Part shown: positions 1 to 8,301 of the stretch, piece by piece
Position numbering within the stretch: position 1 is the stretch's first letter
Layout: every line of letters begins with the position of its first letter
DNA from: an uncultured Oscillospiraceae bacterium
GTDB lineage: Bacteria; Bacillota; Clostridia; Oscillospirales; Ruminococcaceae
Length of the DNA: 64,000 nt
Assembly: GCA_934464775.1 (NCBI GenBank)
Contig: CAKSKG010000013.1
Location: 1 to 64,000 of the forward strand
Direction: 5' to 3'
The notes under the pieces: model-generated
Database searches by the model: none
The model's input: the letters and a program-made list of their open reading frames with translations, nothing else
What the model was told of the DNA's origin: nothing
Translations under genes and position numbers: made by a program

Positions 1-74
1 CTGCGAAATTTCTATACAATCTGACGAAAAATCTGACTGCGCATCTGAGGCACTATGGTTTTTAGAGGCGACCT
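1..74. repeat. Partial copy of a MITE-like palindromic repeat
   Basis: These 74 bases are identical to the reverse complement of positions 25594-25667, one half of the 180-bp inverted-repeat element at 25591-25770. The copy ends at the window edge, so its other half may lie upstream. Identity stops inside the terminal inverted repeat, at base 75. Identity over 74 bases of non-coding sequence suggests recent spread. Confidence 0.85.
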
Positions 75-94
75 AAAGTAAATAATATAAAAGC

Positions 95-143
95 AACAGG
101 TGCATACAAAGCATTAAAAAAGTTTTGTATGCACCTGTTTTTA
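95..143 (+). terminator. Rho-independent terminator
   Basis: A perfect 16-bp stem (95-110 with 124-139) encloses a 13-base loop and is followed by a run of T. It would end a rightward gene lying before the window. Confidence 0.8.
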
Positions 144-176
144 AGTGAAAATTGAGAAAAAATTTCCTAAATCCCC

Positions 177-205
177 TTGTAGAAAGGCTATTATTGTGTT
201 ATAAT
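177..205 (+). promoter_or_regulatory. Sigma-A-type promoter for the Nudix gene
   Basis: TTGTAG at 177-182 and TATAAT at 200-205 are separated by 17 bases. They lie 54 bases before the Nudix start codon. Confidence 0.7.
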
Positions 206-258
206 AAAAACAGAACATTTGTACACCATCATAAAAAGCGATGGAGAAAGGTAACATC

Positions 259-795
259 ATGCATCTGGAAGAAAAAACGATAGAATCAAATCTTGTCTTT
301 GACGGACATATAATTAAAGTATATCAGGATAAGGCACTGCTGGAGGACGGTACTACCGCAGGACGTGAGCTTGTTGTTCATTCGGGCGGAGTATGCGTTG
401 TACCGCTTACCGATAAAAATGAGGTAATAATGGTTGAGCAGTTCCGCTATGCCTTTAAAACGCCCCTGCTGGAGATCCCCGCAGGAAAGCTTGAAAAGGG
501 CGAGGATCCCGAAAAGGCGGGACTTCGTGAGCTTAAAGAGGAAACAGGCGCCGAATGCGAGGAATTCATCTCTCTGGGAGTGTGCTATCCCACGGTGGCT
601 TACGATACGGAAAAGATCCATATGTACCTTGCAAAGGGACTTAAATTCGATTCCCGGAAGCTGGACGAGGGAGAATTTCTTGACGTTAAAAAGCTTCCTC
701 TCGAAAAGGCAGTGGAAATGGTCATGAACAACGAGCTGCCCGATGCAAAAACCCAGATAGCAATACTCAAAACGGCACGCATAATGGGAATATAA
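259..795 (+). CDS. Nudix hydrolase, ADP-ribose pyrophosphatase type
   Basis: This 178-residue protein carries a complete Nudix box (G-x5-E-x7-REUxEExGU) at about residues 76-98, with the core RELKEETG. The surrounding pattern, an N-terminal strand region followed by EQFRYAF and LEIPAGKLE, is typical of the ADP-ribose pyrophosphatase (NudF/YffH-like) branch, which splits ADP-ribose into AMP and ribose 5-phosphate. Start choice: an in-frame ATG exists at 241, but its own codons contain the sequence GGAGAAAGG (243-251), a good ribosome binding site for the ATG at 259. The gene has its own promoter at 177-205 and a terminator at 816-845, so it is probably monocistronic. Exact substrate is inferred from the family. 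Confidence 0.9.
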   Translation: MHLEEKTIESNLVFDGHIIKVYQDKALLEDGTTAGRELVVHSGGVCVVPLTDKNEVIMVEQFRYAFKTPLLEIPAGKLEKGEDPEKAGLRELKEETGAECEEFISLGVCYPTVAYDTEKIHMYLAKGLKFDSRKLDEGEFLDVKKLPLEKAVEMVMNNELPDAKTQIAILKTARIMGI

Positions 796-815
796 ACGGA
801 CGGACAAAATAAAAA

Positions 816-845
816 ACGTCCGCAAAAAGCGGACGTCGTTTATTG
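816..845. terminator. Bidirectional terminator between Nudix gene and spoVG
   Basis: ACGTCCGC (816-823) pairs with GCGGACGT (829-836) around an A-rich loop. T-rich sequence lies on one side and A-rich on the other, and the genes on either side converge. Confidence 0.75.
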
Positions 846-871
846 ATTGATGACATCAGCCAAGACTAAGA

Positions 872-1168
872 TCAAAGACCTGCTCTTTCAGCCTCTTCCT
901 CAGCCTGCATCTGCTCGATGTGGCGTGTGTAGCACTCGAGGATCTGAGTTTCGATCATCTGTCTTGCCTCGGGAGAAATGGGGTGAACGATATCTCTGAA
1001 AATACCGTTTTCGTCCTTTCTGCTGGGCATTGCAACGAAAAGTCTTTCATCACCCTGAACGACCTTTATATCGTGTACAGCAAGCATATTGTCCAGTGTG
1101 ATAGAGATAACCGCACGGAGTCTGCCCTCAGTGATGATCTTTCTGATTTTGATGTCTGTGATTGTCAT
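872..1168 (-). CDS. spoVG: SpoVG family regulator
   Basis: This 98-residue protein matches SpoVG in size and content. It opens with MTITDIKIRKI and contains VAMPSRK and DIVHPISPEAR, hallmark SpoVG segments. SpoVG is a small nucleic-acid-binding protein first linked to asymmetric septation and spore cortex formation in Bacillus, and to capsule and virulence regulation in other Firmicutes. Start choice: the frame is open 15 codons further upstream, but GGAGGACAAATACA directly precedes the ATG at 1168. The C-terminus is rich in Glu and Ala. The gene diverges from murC, and a perfect 18-bp palindrome (1222-1239) lies between them. Confidence 0.93.
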   Translation of the reverse strand: MTITDIKIRKIITEGRLRAVISITLDNMLAVHDIKVVQGDERLFVAMPSRKDENGIFRDIVHPISPEARQMIETQILECYTRHIEQMQAEEEAERAGL

Positions 1169-1221
1169 TGTATTTGTCCTCCTGTTTTTACTGTTTGCGA
1201 CCATTAAACGCATTAAAAATA

Positions 1222-1239
1222 CGGCAGAACGTTCTGCCG
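1222..1239. promoter_or_regulatory. Perfect 18-bp palindrome between spoVG and murC
   Basis: CGGCAGAACGTTCTGCCG is its own reverse complement. It lies 54 bases upstream of the spoVG start and 160 upstream of murC. It could be an operator for a dimeric regulator or a hairpin in the spoVG leader. It does not match the usual clostridial LexA box spacing. Confidence 0.4.
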
Positions 1240-1399
1240 AAAAATGCAGCCGACCCGTAAAAACGTTTTCAGCTGTATTTCTTATAACCTATTATAAGGG
1301 CTGTCCCTTAAAAATGCCTTAAACTTCTGCGTTAATTTTATTAATTTACGGTAAATTTTTAGGCGGCAGCAAACCCCGAACGAAAGGAACTGAACTATT

Positions 1400-2818
1400 A
1401 TGAATACACAGCCGGCAGATATGCACATTCTTGACGGAAAGAAGCATATTCATTTCATCGGTATAGGCGGCTCGGGAATGTACCCTCTGGCGCAGATACT
1501 TCACCAGAAAGGATACTATCTCACAGGCTCCGACAACAACGAGACGGATACTCTTAAAGCTGTCCGTGAAATGGGAATAAACGTTTGTCCGCTGGGACAG
1601 CGTGCGGAAAATATCGAGGGTGCGGATCTTATCGTCCATACAGCCGCAATAATGGCAGATAATCCCGAGCTTATCGCCGCAAAGGCAAGCGGCGTTCCAG
1701 TTCTGGAACGCTCCGAGCTGCTGGGCATCGTCACAGGCTGGTACAGCGACGCAATATGCGTCAGCGGAACTCACGGCAAGACCACCGCAACCTCTATGAT
1801 AACCCAGATAATGGTCGAGCAGGGCTTGGACATCACCGCTTACATCGGCGGAAAGCTCCCCCTTATCCACGGAAGCGGCAAGGTGGGCACAAATGATACA
1901 ATGGTGTGCGAATCCTGCGAATTCGTGGACACATTCTTAAAGCTTTATCCCGATACTGCGGTCATTCTCAACATCGACGAGGATCATCTTGACTACTTCA
2001 AGAATCTGGACAATATCATAAAATCGTTCCATAAGTTTGCGGAAAATGCTTCAAAGGCAGTCATCGTCAATGCAAGCGATGCAAACAGCATGAAAGCGAT
2101 CAGCGGCATCTCGGGCAAGGAGATCATCACCTTCGGATATGACAGCTCCTTTGACTGGTATCCCGCAAACATAAATTATGTCAGCGGAATGCACACCGAA
2201 TTCGATCTTATGCACAAGGGCGAGCTTTTCACTCATATCGTACTGCATATCGCAGGCAGACACAACGTTCTGAATGCCTGCGCCGCTGCGGCTGCCGCTT
2301 ATCATTCGGGAGCAACTGCCGACGGCATCGCAAAGGGACTTGCCGATTTCCGCGGCGCACAGCGCAGATTTGAAAAGTACGGCGAGGTCAACGGCATAAC
2401 CGTTGTTGATGATTACGCCCACCACCCCGCAGAGATAACAGTTACCCTTAATGCCGCAATGGATATGGGCTACAAGCGGGTATGGGCTGTGTTCCAGCCG
2501 TTCACTTTCTCACGCACTGTAATTCTCATGGACGATTTTGCAAAGGCGCTTTCCATTACCGATAAGTGCGTTCTGACCTCTATCATGGGCAGCCGTGAGA
2601 AAAACACATGGGACGTTCACACATCGCAGCTGGCGGCAAAGATAGACGGCGCAGTTTATTTTGACGAGGAAGAGCACGACAAAAACTTTGAGCTTGTGAC
2701 CGATTATGTCTGCGAAAATGCCGAAAGCGGCGATCTTGTCGTAACTCTCGGCTGCGGAGATATCAACAAGGCTGCAAAGCTGCTGCTGAAAAAGTTAAAG
2801 GATAAATACGAAAAATAA
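1400..2818 (+). CDS. murC: UDP-N-acetylmuramate--L-alanine ligase (MurC)
   Basis: MurC adds L-alanine to UDP-MurNAc using ATP in the cytoplasm, the first step of peptidoglycan stem-peptide synthesis. The 472-residue length fits the family. Visible motifs are the Rossmann-like HFIGIGGSGM near residues 18-27, the ATP-binding GTHGKTT at 123-129, the NIDEDHLDYF segment near residue 200, and DDYAHHP in the C-terminal ligase domain. A GAAAGGA site precedes the ATG. Only 22 bases separate it from lexA, and CPBP protease and DUF4364 genes follow, so the four probably share a transcript. The related ligase Mpl is an alternative, but the sequence reads as MurC. Confidence 0.95.
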   Translation: MNTQPADMHILDGKKHIHFIGIGGSGMYPLAQILHQKGYYLTGSDNNETDTLKAVREMGINVCPLGQRAENIEGADLIVHTAAIMADNPELIAAKASGVPVLERSELLGIVTGWYSDAICVSGTHGKTTATSMITQIMVEQGLDITAYIGGKLPLIHGSGKVGTNDTMVCESCEFVDTFLKLYPDTAVILNIDEDHLDYFKNLDNIIKSFHKFAENASKAVIVNASDANSMKAISGISGKEIITFGYDSSFDWYPANINYVSGMHTEFDLMHKGELFTHIVLHIAGRHNVLNACAAAAAAYHSGATADGIAKGLADFRGAQRRFEKYGEVNGITVVDDYAHHPAEITVTLNAAMDMGYKRVWAVFQPFTFSRTVILMDDFAKALSITDKCVLTSIMGSREKNTWDVHTSQLAAKIDGAVYFDEEEHDKNFELVTDYVCENAESGDLVVTLGCGDINKAAKLLLKKLKDKYEK

Positions 2819-2840
2819 TAAATGAAAGGACTGAGCTTTT

Positions 2841-3419
2841 TTGAAGGAAAACGAAAAAAGAGTATATGATTACATCATGTCCCGAATGGAGGACGGCATT
2901 CCTCCCTCCATTCGCGAGATATGCAAGGCGCTGGATATCCGCTCTACATCTACCGCTTCACGCTATGTAAATGCGCTGGTGGAAGAGGGACTTCTTGAAA
3001 AGGTGGACGGTCAGAACCGTGCTATCAAGCCGGCAGGCAAGGGCGGCGTAAGAGTTCCGCTGGTTGGGACTATCACGGCAGGTCAGCCTATCACAGCCGT
3101 TGAGGACGTTACCGACTACATCAGCTTCCACCCCGAAAAGCACTATGACGGCAAGCTTTTTGCCCTGAATGTGCGCGGCAAAAGTATGATAAACGCAGGC
3201 ATTCTCGACAAGGATATTGTTGTTATCGAGCAGTGCAGCGTTGTGAACAACGGCGAGATCGCCGCAATTCTTGTTGACGGCGAGGAAGCCACCATCAAAA
3301 GATTTTACAAGGAGAACGGACACTACCGCCTCCAGCCCGAGAATGATTCCATGGACCCGATAATTGTTGACGATTGCAGCATTCTCGGCAGAGTTGTGGC
3401 AGTTATCAGATATTTATAA
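2841..3419 (+). CDS. lexA: LexA repressor
   Basis: LexA represses SOS genes and cleaves itself when RecA filaments form on damaged DNA. The 192-residue protein has the N-terminal winged helix-turn-helix (PSIREICKALDIRSTSTASR, residues 22-41). The Ala80-Gly81 cleavage site lies in VPLVGTITAGQP, with catalytic Ser115 (GKSM) and Lys153 (ATIKRF) in the C-terminal protease domain. The start is TTG at 2841, with GAAAGGA ten bases upstream. The stop overlaps the next start by one base (TAATG), indicating translational coupling with the CPBP gene. I found no convincing LexA box in the immediate upstream sequence. Confidence 0.95.
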   Translation: MKENEKRVYDYIMSRMEDGIPPSIREICKALDIRSTSTASRYVNALVEEGLLEKVDGQNRAIKPAGKGGVRVPLVGTITAGQPITAVEDVTDYISFHPEKHYDGKLFALNVRGKSMINAGILDKDIVVIEQCSVVNNGEIAAILVDGEEATIKRFYKENGHYRLQPENDSMDPIIVDDCSILGRVVAVIRYL

Positions 3420-4435
3420 TGAACAATTACAATACTTACGGCGGATATTACAGACCGCCCTATCAGCCTCCCCGTGATGTGCTTCCCGTGCCTAAGTGGG
3501 AAAAGAAACGGATACGTTCGGTGTATTCGGGAACGGCGTGGCTGTTCCTGCTTTCGGAAATACTTGCATACATCTTCGCAATGATATTTTACAGCATCAT
3601 TTACGGTAGCTCATCGCCGAGAATGGACGCCGACGGAAACATCGTAACAACCCCCTCGGTAATAATTTACGGCTCGTTCAGCGTAACGCTTTCTCTGATA
3701 GTCCTGACGCTGATATATTCCGCCTACACCCACAGAAAATTCACCGACCTTTTCAACACGGAAAAGCTATCCGCCGAAAAGCTGCTGCTGACAGTGTTTA
3801 TTGCGCTGGGAATGGCGCAGGTGTGCTATCTTATCGACTTTTTCCTGAGCAGCGTGCTGTATTCCGCAGGCTATGAATACAATCCTATGTCAGCCGACCC
3901 CGACACTGCCGCAGGCTGGGTGCTGGAAGTGATAGCCACCGTGATAACCGCCCCCATATTCGAGGAGCTTTTCTACCGTGGAGTCATCATGCGCAACGCC
4001 GCAAGAGTAAACAAAAAATTCGCCGTATTTCTTTCGGCAGCGATATTCGGTCTTGCCCACGGAAATCCATATCAGTTCGTGCTGGGCTTTCTTGTGGGAA
4101 TAGTATTCGGCTATGCGGATATCAAAATGAACTCGATAATCCCCTCAATCCTTGCTCATATGGCGGTGAATGCCCACACATTCATAAGCTATGCTTACGC
4201 AGGTCAGCCCGACAATATCCAGACGATGCTCCAGCTTGGTGAAATGCTGATATTCTTTATCGGCGGAATAATTGCGCTGGTGATCGCACTGAGCAAATAC
4301 AAGCTTGAATCGCTGCCCTCAAACGGCTATTACAGAAAGCGCACGATGCCTATACTTATCACATCGATCCCTGCGTGGGTGACATTCCTGTATATGCTCT
4401 ATACGACACTTAGCAGCCTCACCCCTATTGAATAA
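3419..4435 (+). CDS. CPBP family intramembrane metalloprotease
   Basis: This 338-residue multi-span membrane protein belongs to the CPBP (CAAX protease and bacteriocin-processing, Abi) family. The diagnostic motifs are present: EELFYRG (Glu182, Glu183, Arg187), FGLAHGN (His214) and SILAHMAVN (His247). In the family these residues bind metal and catalyse cleavage inside the membrane. The N-terminus is Tyr/Pro/Gly-rich and probably cytoplasmic. The ATG at 3419 overlaps the lexA stop by one base, so expression is probably coupled to lexA. An in-frame ATG inside lexA at 3374 is not needed. The substrate is unknown. A second, divergent CPBP gene is at 36199-37239. Confidence 0.9.
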   Translation: MNNYNTYGGYYRPPYQPPRDVLPVPKWEKKRIRSVYSGTAWLFLLSEILAYIFAMIFYSIIYGSSSPRMDADGNIVTTPSVIIYGSFSVTLSLIVLTLIYSAYTHRKFTDLFNTEKLSAEKLLLTVFIALGMAQVCYLIDFFLSSVLYSAGYEYNPMSADPDTAAGWVLEVIATVITAPIFEELFYRGVIMRNAARVNKKFAVFLSAAIFGLAHGNPYQFVLGFLVGIVFGYADIKMNSIIPSILAHMAVNAHTFISYAYAGQPDNIQTMLQLGEMLIFFIGGIIALVIALSKYKLESLPSNGYYRKRTMPILITSIPAWVTFLYMLYTTLSSLTPIE

Positions 4436-4462
4436 AACAGAAATAAAAGGAAGAACAATAAA

Positions 4463-5035
4463 ATGTCCGCAAGAAAACTCTCCGAGCCTGAAATGACCTC
4501 GGCTCATTCCGTAAAAATACTGCTGTGCTATCTGCTTGACAGGCTTGACCGCCCCGTTCCCTCGGAGCAGCTCCATGAAATAGCACTGGACAGCGGCGTT
4601 ATCAATCACTTTTACTATTCGGAAGCAATGGCTGATCTTATCGCCAGCGGAGCTGTCACCGTGACCGATGAAAACGGCGAAGAAACTGTCCGCATCGAGG
4701 AAAAGGGCAGGCTCGGCTCCGAATATTTCAACCGATATATCCCCGCAACATTTCGCAGAAGCATTCTTACAGCTGCATATTCATATTTTGCGGATATCCG
4801 CCGTGAAAACGAGATATCCTGCGCAATAACCGACAGCGACAACGGCTGCATAGTAAAATTCAGCATTAAGGACACCGAATTTCCGCTTATGGAAATGTCA
4901 CTCTATGCCCCCGACAGAGAACAGGCGGAGCTTATCGCCGAAAGGCTGAAACGCAATCCCTCCGCATTTTACAGCGGAGTTATCGGACTTGCCCTGAACA
5001 ATCCCGAGGAAAAGCTTCCCGAGATCGAATTATAA
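4463..5035 (+). CDS. DUF4364 family protein
   Basis: The 190-residue protein resembles the DUF4364 family of clostridia. It has an N-terminal region of winged-helix character (KILLCYLLDRLDRPVPSEQL, then a Tyr-rich segment) and a mixed alpha/beta C-terminal half. No catalytic motif, signal peptide or membrane segment is visible. Function is unknown; a DNA-binding role is plausible from the N-terminus but is inference. It starts 27 bases after the CPBP gene with an AAAGGAAG site and is followed by a terminator, so it is probably the last gene of the murC-lexA operon. Confidence 0.75.
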   Translation: MSARKLSEPEMTSAHSVKILLCYLLDRLDRPVPSEQLHEIALDSGVINHFYYSEAMADLIASGAVTVTDENGEETVRIEEKGRLGSEYFNRYIPATFRRSILTAAYSYFADIRRENEISCAITDSDNGCIVKFSIKDTEFPLMEMSLYAPDREQAELIAERLKRNPSAFYSGVIGLALNNPEEKLPEIEL

Positions 5036-5044
5036 CAAAAATCA

Positions 5045-5083
5045 AGCCGCAGCTTATCTTATTTTTGCTGCGGCTGAAATTTT
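5045..5083 (+). terminator. Terminator of the murC-lexA operon
   Basis: AGCCGCAGC (5045-5053) pairs with GCTGCGGCT (5067-5075), followed by GAAATTTTAATTT. Confidence 0.8.
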
Positions 5084-5097
5084 AATTTAAAATATCC

Positions 5098-5126
5098 TTG
5101 CATTTATCCATGATATATGATATAAT
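5098..5126 (+). promoter_or_regulatory. Promoter of the MntR-like regulator gene
   Basis: TTGCAT at 5098-5103 and TATAAT at 5121-5126 have a 17-base spacer, 70 bases before the start codon. Confidence 0.7.
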
Positions 5127-5195
5127 ATTAAAAGTAACTGTTAATAAACTCTGTATTTCATTATATAAATCAAATTTTAAAGGAGGTTTCCCGCC

Positions 5196-5570
5196 ATGGC
5201 TATTTATGAATCGGGCGAAGACTATCTCGAAACCATACTGATACTCCAGCAGCGTACAGGCTATGTCCGCTCCGTTGATATCGCAACCGAGCTTGGCTAC
5301 TCCAAGCCCAGCATCAGCCGTGCAGTGCTTATCCTGAAAACAAACGGCTACATCACAGTTGAGCCAAGCGGACAGATACTTCTCACCGAGGAAGGCTACC
5401 GCAAGGCAAGCAGCATTTATGAGCGCCACCTTATTATCCATGAGTTCCTTGAAAAAACTCTTGGTGTTGACGCTGATACTGCCGATGCGGACGCCTGCAA
5501 GATAGAGCACGTTATCAGTGAGCAGAGCTATCAGAAGCTCAAAGAAATGGTCATTTCCAAAAGATCGTAA
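5196..5570 (+). CDS. DtxR/MntR family metal-dependent regulator
   Basis: This 124-residue protein opens with ESGEDYLETIL, the standard start of MntR/IdeR/DtxR repressors. A winged helix-turn-helix follows (SVDIATELGYSKPSISRAV, about residues 27-45). The dimerisation part contains ERHLIIHEFLEKTLGV, where the family's metal ligands (Glu, His) sit. Members bind DNA when loaded with Mn or Fe and repress metal uptake. The protein ends soon after the dimerisation domain, so it is the short MntR-like form without an SH3 domain. The start is fixed by AAAGGAGG. It is monocistronic, and no metal transporter gene is adjacent. Confidence 0.85.
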   Translation: MAIYESGEDYLETILILQQRTGYVRSVDIATELGYSKPSISRAVLILKTNGYITVEPSGQILLTEEGYRKASSIYERHLIIHEFLEKTLGVDADTADADACKIEHVISEQSYQKLKEMVISKRS

Positions 5571-5578
5571 CAACACAA

Positions 5579-5623
5579 AAAGCGGATATCCGATGAAATA
5601 TCAGATATCCGCTTTATTTTTTT
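5579..5623. terminator. Bidirectional terminator shared with queH
   Basis: A 12-bp stem built on AAAGCGGATATC and GATATCCGCTTT is flanked by A-rich and T-rich runs. It overlaps the 3' end of queH, which converges on the regulator gene. Confidence 0.75.
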
Positions 5624-6248
5624 CCGCCATGCGTCTGTCCCGCTCTGCCTTTGAAAAAATACAGCCGCAGTAATCCTGACGATACATATTGTACTGATGC
5701 GAAAGCTCCACCGAACGCTGATAGCCGCCGTTTTTCTTAAAATCGGAGGGCAGATGCTTCACACCGTATATCTCCGCCAGCTCATTTCCGATCTCGTTGA
5801 GCTTGGCGGCATTTTTCATCGGACTTATCGTAAGTGTGGTGGTGAAATAGTCAAATCCGCCGTCCCGTGCCAGCCTTGCAGCCTCTTCCAGTCGCAGACG
5901 GTAGCACCTGAAGCACCGCTCGCCGCCCTCGGGAATATTTTCAACGCCCTTTACAGCCGCATAAAATTTTTCGCTCTCCCAGCCTATCTCCGCAAAGCTT
6001 ATCTTATTTTTCGCAGGCAGTTCCGATATCAGCCGCTTCTGCTCCTCGATACGCTTGTTATACTCTTCCTCGGGAAAAATATTCGGGTTGTAATAAAGCA
6101 CGGTTATCGAAAAATAATTCGACAGATATTCCAGCACATAGCTGGAACAGGGTGCGCAGCAGCTGTGAAGCAGCAGCTTCGGAGGCTCATTCTCCGAAAG
6201 CCCTGCGATCAGCTTGTCCAGCTCACGCTGGTAGTTCTTCTTTTCCAT
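5601..6248 (-). CDS. queH: Epoxyqueuosine reductase QueH
   Basis: QueH (formerly DUF208) reduces epoxyqueuosine to queuosine at the tRNA wobble position and replaces QueG in many Firmicutes. The 215-residue protein keeps the family's cysteine pattern: HSCCAPC (Cys30, 31, 34), GERCFRC (Cys112, 115) and DYCGC (Cys194, 196). These ligate an iron-sulphur cluster and an adjacent iron. TTTLTISPMKN is another conserved segment. It starts ten bases after the SGNH lipoprotein gene and is probably co-transcribed with it. No other queuosine gene is in the window. Confidence 0.93.
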   Translation of the reverse strand: MEKKNYQRELDKLIAGLSENEPPKLLLHSCCAPCSSYVLEYLSNYFSITVLYYNPNIFPEEEYNKRIEEQKRLISELPAKNKISFAEIGWESEKFYAAVKGVENIPEGGERCFRCYRLRLEEAARLARDGGFDYFTTTLTISPMKNAAKLNEIGNELAEIYGVKHLPSDFKKNGGYQRSVELSHQYNMYRQDYCGCIFSKAERDRRMAEKNKADI

Positions 6249-6258
6249 TTCAGTCCGT

Positions 6259-7137
6259 TCAGCTGAGAGTGTACTGTATCTTGCTCAACAGCATTTTATA
6301 GGCAGTGGGCTTGAAGTGCATACCGTCGCTCTCGGCGTAATAATACACAAAATAGCCCTCGTTGTCTTCAAGCATCGTTGTAATGTCGATGTATGTAATG
6401 CCCTTGTCACCGCAAAGCTGCTCCAGCAGCTCATTGTATGTGTTGATCTTGTCCATAACATCAAGCTCTTCGTTCGCCTCGTCATATTCCTTTGTAACGG
6501 GGGGAATGGACAGGCACACGATCTGAGTATCGGGGCTTGCAGCCGCAGCAGCGTCGATGATATCGCCGATAGCGTCACGCATATTGCTGCACGCCAGCCA
6601 GTCGATTCCGTTGGAGCCAAGCATGATGTATGCTCTCTTGGGCTGAGTGATCTTAAGCTCGTCCTCCAGCAGGATATCTCCGTTGGTGGTGGTGACCTCG
6701 GTATCAAGCGCAGTCAGCGGATTAAGACCGATCTTTGCGAAAACATTTTTCTCGTCGATGATACCGTAGCCCGAATAACCCGTGCTGATAGAATCGCCGA
6801 TAAAAAGATCATCGTCAAAGAATTCCTTGTCATAATCGGGAGTATAGCTGAACTCGCCCTTGTCGGAGCTGTCTATGTAAGCAGGCCCCTGCTGGGTGAG
6901 CACGTCCTCGTTCTCGTCCCTGATTATATCCACCTTGTCGGGAGAGGTAACGCTGCTGTCGGCAGCATTTTCGGGTGACGCACCTGCATTTTTCACCTCA
7001 ACGGAAACAGCCTCCCCGGGCACCTCGTCGATCGAGGGCAGCACTTCGGGAGTGTCGCTTGCAACGGCTGTACCGCAGCCTGTAAGCAGCAAAGCTGTAA
7101 GCAGCAATGAAAAAACCGCTTTTGCTCTGAATTTCAT
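6259..7137 (-). CDS. SGNH/GDSL-type hydrolase lipoprotein
   Basis: This 292-residue lipoprotein has a signal peptide with lipobox LLTGC (Cys21) and an acidic linker to about residue 100. The SGNH hydrolase domain follows: FIGDSIS (nucleophile Ser116), MLGSNGIDW (block III) and SDGMHFKP (Asp271, His274). These hydrolases remove acyl groups from lipids or cell-wall polymers; the substrate here is unknown. Start choice: AGAGGATTGTGCCA precedes the ATG at 7137, better than an in-frame ATG nine codons upstream. queH follows within ten bases. Confidence 0.85.
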   Translation of the reverse strand: MKFRAKAVFSLLLTALLLTGCGTAVASDTPEVLPSIDEVPGEAVSVEVKNAGASPENAADSSVTSPDKVDIIRDENEDVLTQQGPAYIDSSDKGEFSYTPDYDKEFFDDDLFIGDSISTGYSGYGIIDEKNVFAKIGLNPLTALDTEVTTTNGDILLEDELKITQPKRAYIMLGSNGIDWLACSNMRDAIGDIIDAAAAASPDTQIVCLSIPPVTKEYDEANEELDVMDKINTYNELLEQLCGDKGITYIDITTMLEDNEGYFVYYYAESDGMHFKPTAYKMLLSKIQYTLS

Positions 7138-7511
7138 TGGCACAATCCTCTTTCTTTGTTTCACGGACCAATACAGTCCATGCTGTTCTTATTTATTTTT
7201 TTCAAAGCATCTGACCGAAAAACCGCTCCGATCTCTGCATTTGACAAAATCATACATCAAAATGCCCAAAAACAAGTGACATTATAAGCAATATTTGTTT
7301 TGTTACCTCATGACAACTCACAAATATCAAATGGTTACATTTTGGTAAACGACCAAAAAATCGCTACACATTTATTATATCACATAATTCTCCAAACGTA
7401 CAGTGATTTTTACAAAAAAAATGTCACTAAATTTAATATATTTTACCGTAATTATTTGTCACTTTTTTGTAACTTATATACAAGAGTGTTACAAAGCGCC
7501 ATAAATAAAGT
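7138..7511. other. AT-rich intergenic region, no gene seen
   Basis: No convincing coding frame is visible. It holds the unassigned promoter of the SGNH-queH pair. One inverted repeat is clear: TTTGTAAC at 7466-7473 and GTTACAAA at 7488-7495. The heptamer TGTCACT or its complement recurs several times. Confidence 0.5.
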
Positions 7512-7541
7512 AAAAAAAGACGCACAGCCCAAACTGTGCGC
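7512..7541 (-). terminator. Terminator of the SPFH / zinc-ribbon / TPM operon
   Basis: CGCACAG (7521-7527) pairs with CTGTGCG (7534-7540). In the leftward transcript the stem is followed by a run of seven U. Confidence 0.8.
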
Positions 7542-7557
7542 CCAATAAAAAATTCGA

Positions 7558-8301
7558 TTATCTGTGGCCTCCGCCGCCGTGATGATCGCCACCGCTGCCG
7601 TGGGATGGTCCTCCGTGAGATCCGCCGCCTTCTCCGACAGGGACCTTTGTTACACTGCGGCGAATGAATTTGTCCTCTCTGCGGTTAAATCTAAGCGAGC
7701 CTGCATTGAGGTAGTTGTTCGTCACCGGCTGGGCATAGGTCTTGTAGCCCGTATGCACCGAGATCAGTATAACGGCAACGATTATCGCAGCCAGCACAAT
7801 GCCCACAACGATCCCGCCCGTAAGATCAAATCCGCTGTTTCCCGAGTCAATTCCCGTTTCATACTGTATGCGAACACCGTCAAGAACAGTGGTTATGCTC
7901 TTCACATTGTCCGTTCCGTAATAGTCGTTGCCGCTTCGTGCAACATATTCACTCTCGTTTATTGAGATGTAGTCGGTAGCTCTGCCCGAGGTTATCAGAT
8001 AGGTATAATCGGTGTCGCAGAGAAACAGAACACCGTCCGCATCATAGCCGAAGTCACGCTCAAAGCTGTCAATGCAGTAGCGGTACAGCTCATCTTCATA
8101 AACATCAATGCCGTCGGTCACATAGATATCAATGTTCCAGCCTGTTTCCGCCGAAACATCATCTGCATAACTAACAACCGCCTGTTCTTCCTCGGCGGAC
8201 AGAATATCATCGTTCCATATATTCACCGACGCCGCCGATGCGGATATTCCGCAGATAACCGAAGCGGCAAATGCCGTAATTATCGCTGTCAGCTTACGCA
8301 A
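7558..8301 (-). CDS. TPM-domain-like secreted/membrane protein
   Basis: The protein (about 247 residues) has a signal peptide ending near SASA. A TPM-like domain (formerly DUF477) follows; ALFLC-type strands appear as GVLFLCDTDYTYLITSG. Then come one membrane segment (GIVVGIVLAAIIVAVILIS), a basic region, and a Gly/His-rich tail (GGSHGGPSHGSGGDHHGGGG). Such tails often bind metal or prevent aggregation. Start choice: GGAGG precedes TTG at 8301 by eight bases, whereas a GTG at 8310 overlaps that site. It overlaps the upstream zinc-ribbon gene by eight bases, so the two are coupled. TPM domains have been linked to photosystem II repair and membrane phosphatase activity; the role here is unknown. 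Confidence 0.7.
   Translation of the reverse strand: MRKLTAIITAFAASVICGISASAASVNIWNDDILSAEEEQAVVSYADDVSAETGWNIDIYVTDGIDVYEDELYRYCIDSFERDFGYDADGVLFLCDTDYTYLITSGRATDYISINESEYVARSGNDYYGTDNVKSITTVLDGVRIQYETGIDSGNSGFDLTGGIVVGIVLAAIIVAVILISVHTGYKTYAQPVTNNYLNAGSLRFNRREDKFIRRSVTKVPVGEGGGSHGGPSHGSGGDHHGGGGHR

Noticed and set aside
212..225. LexA-box-like GAACATTTGTAC near the Nudix promoter
   Set aside because: The second half-site is GTAC rather than GTTC, and no similar site is found near lexA.
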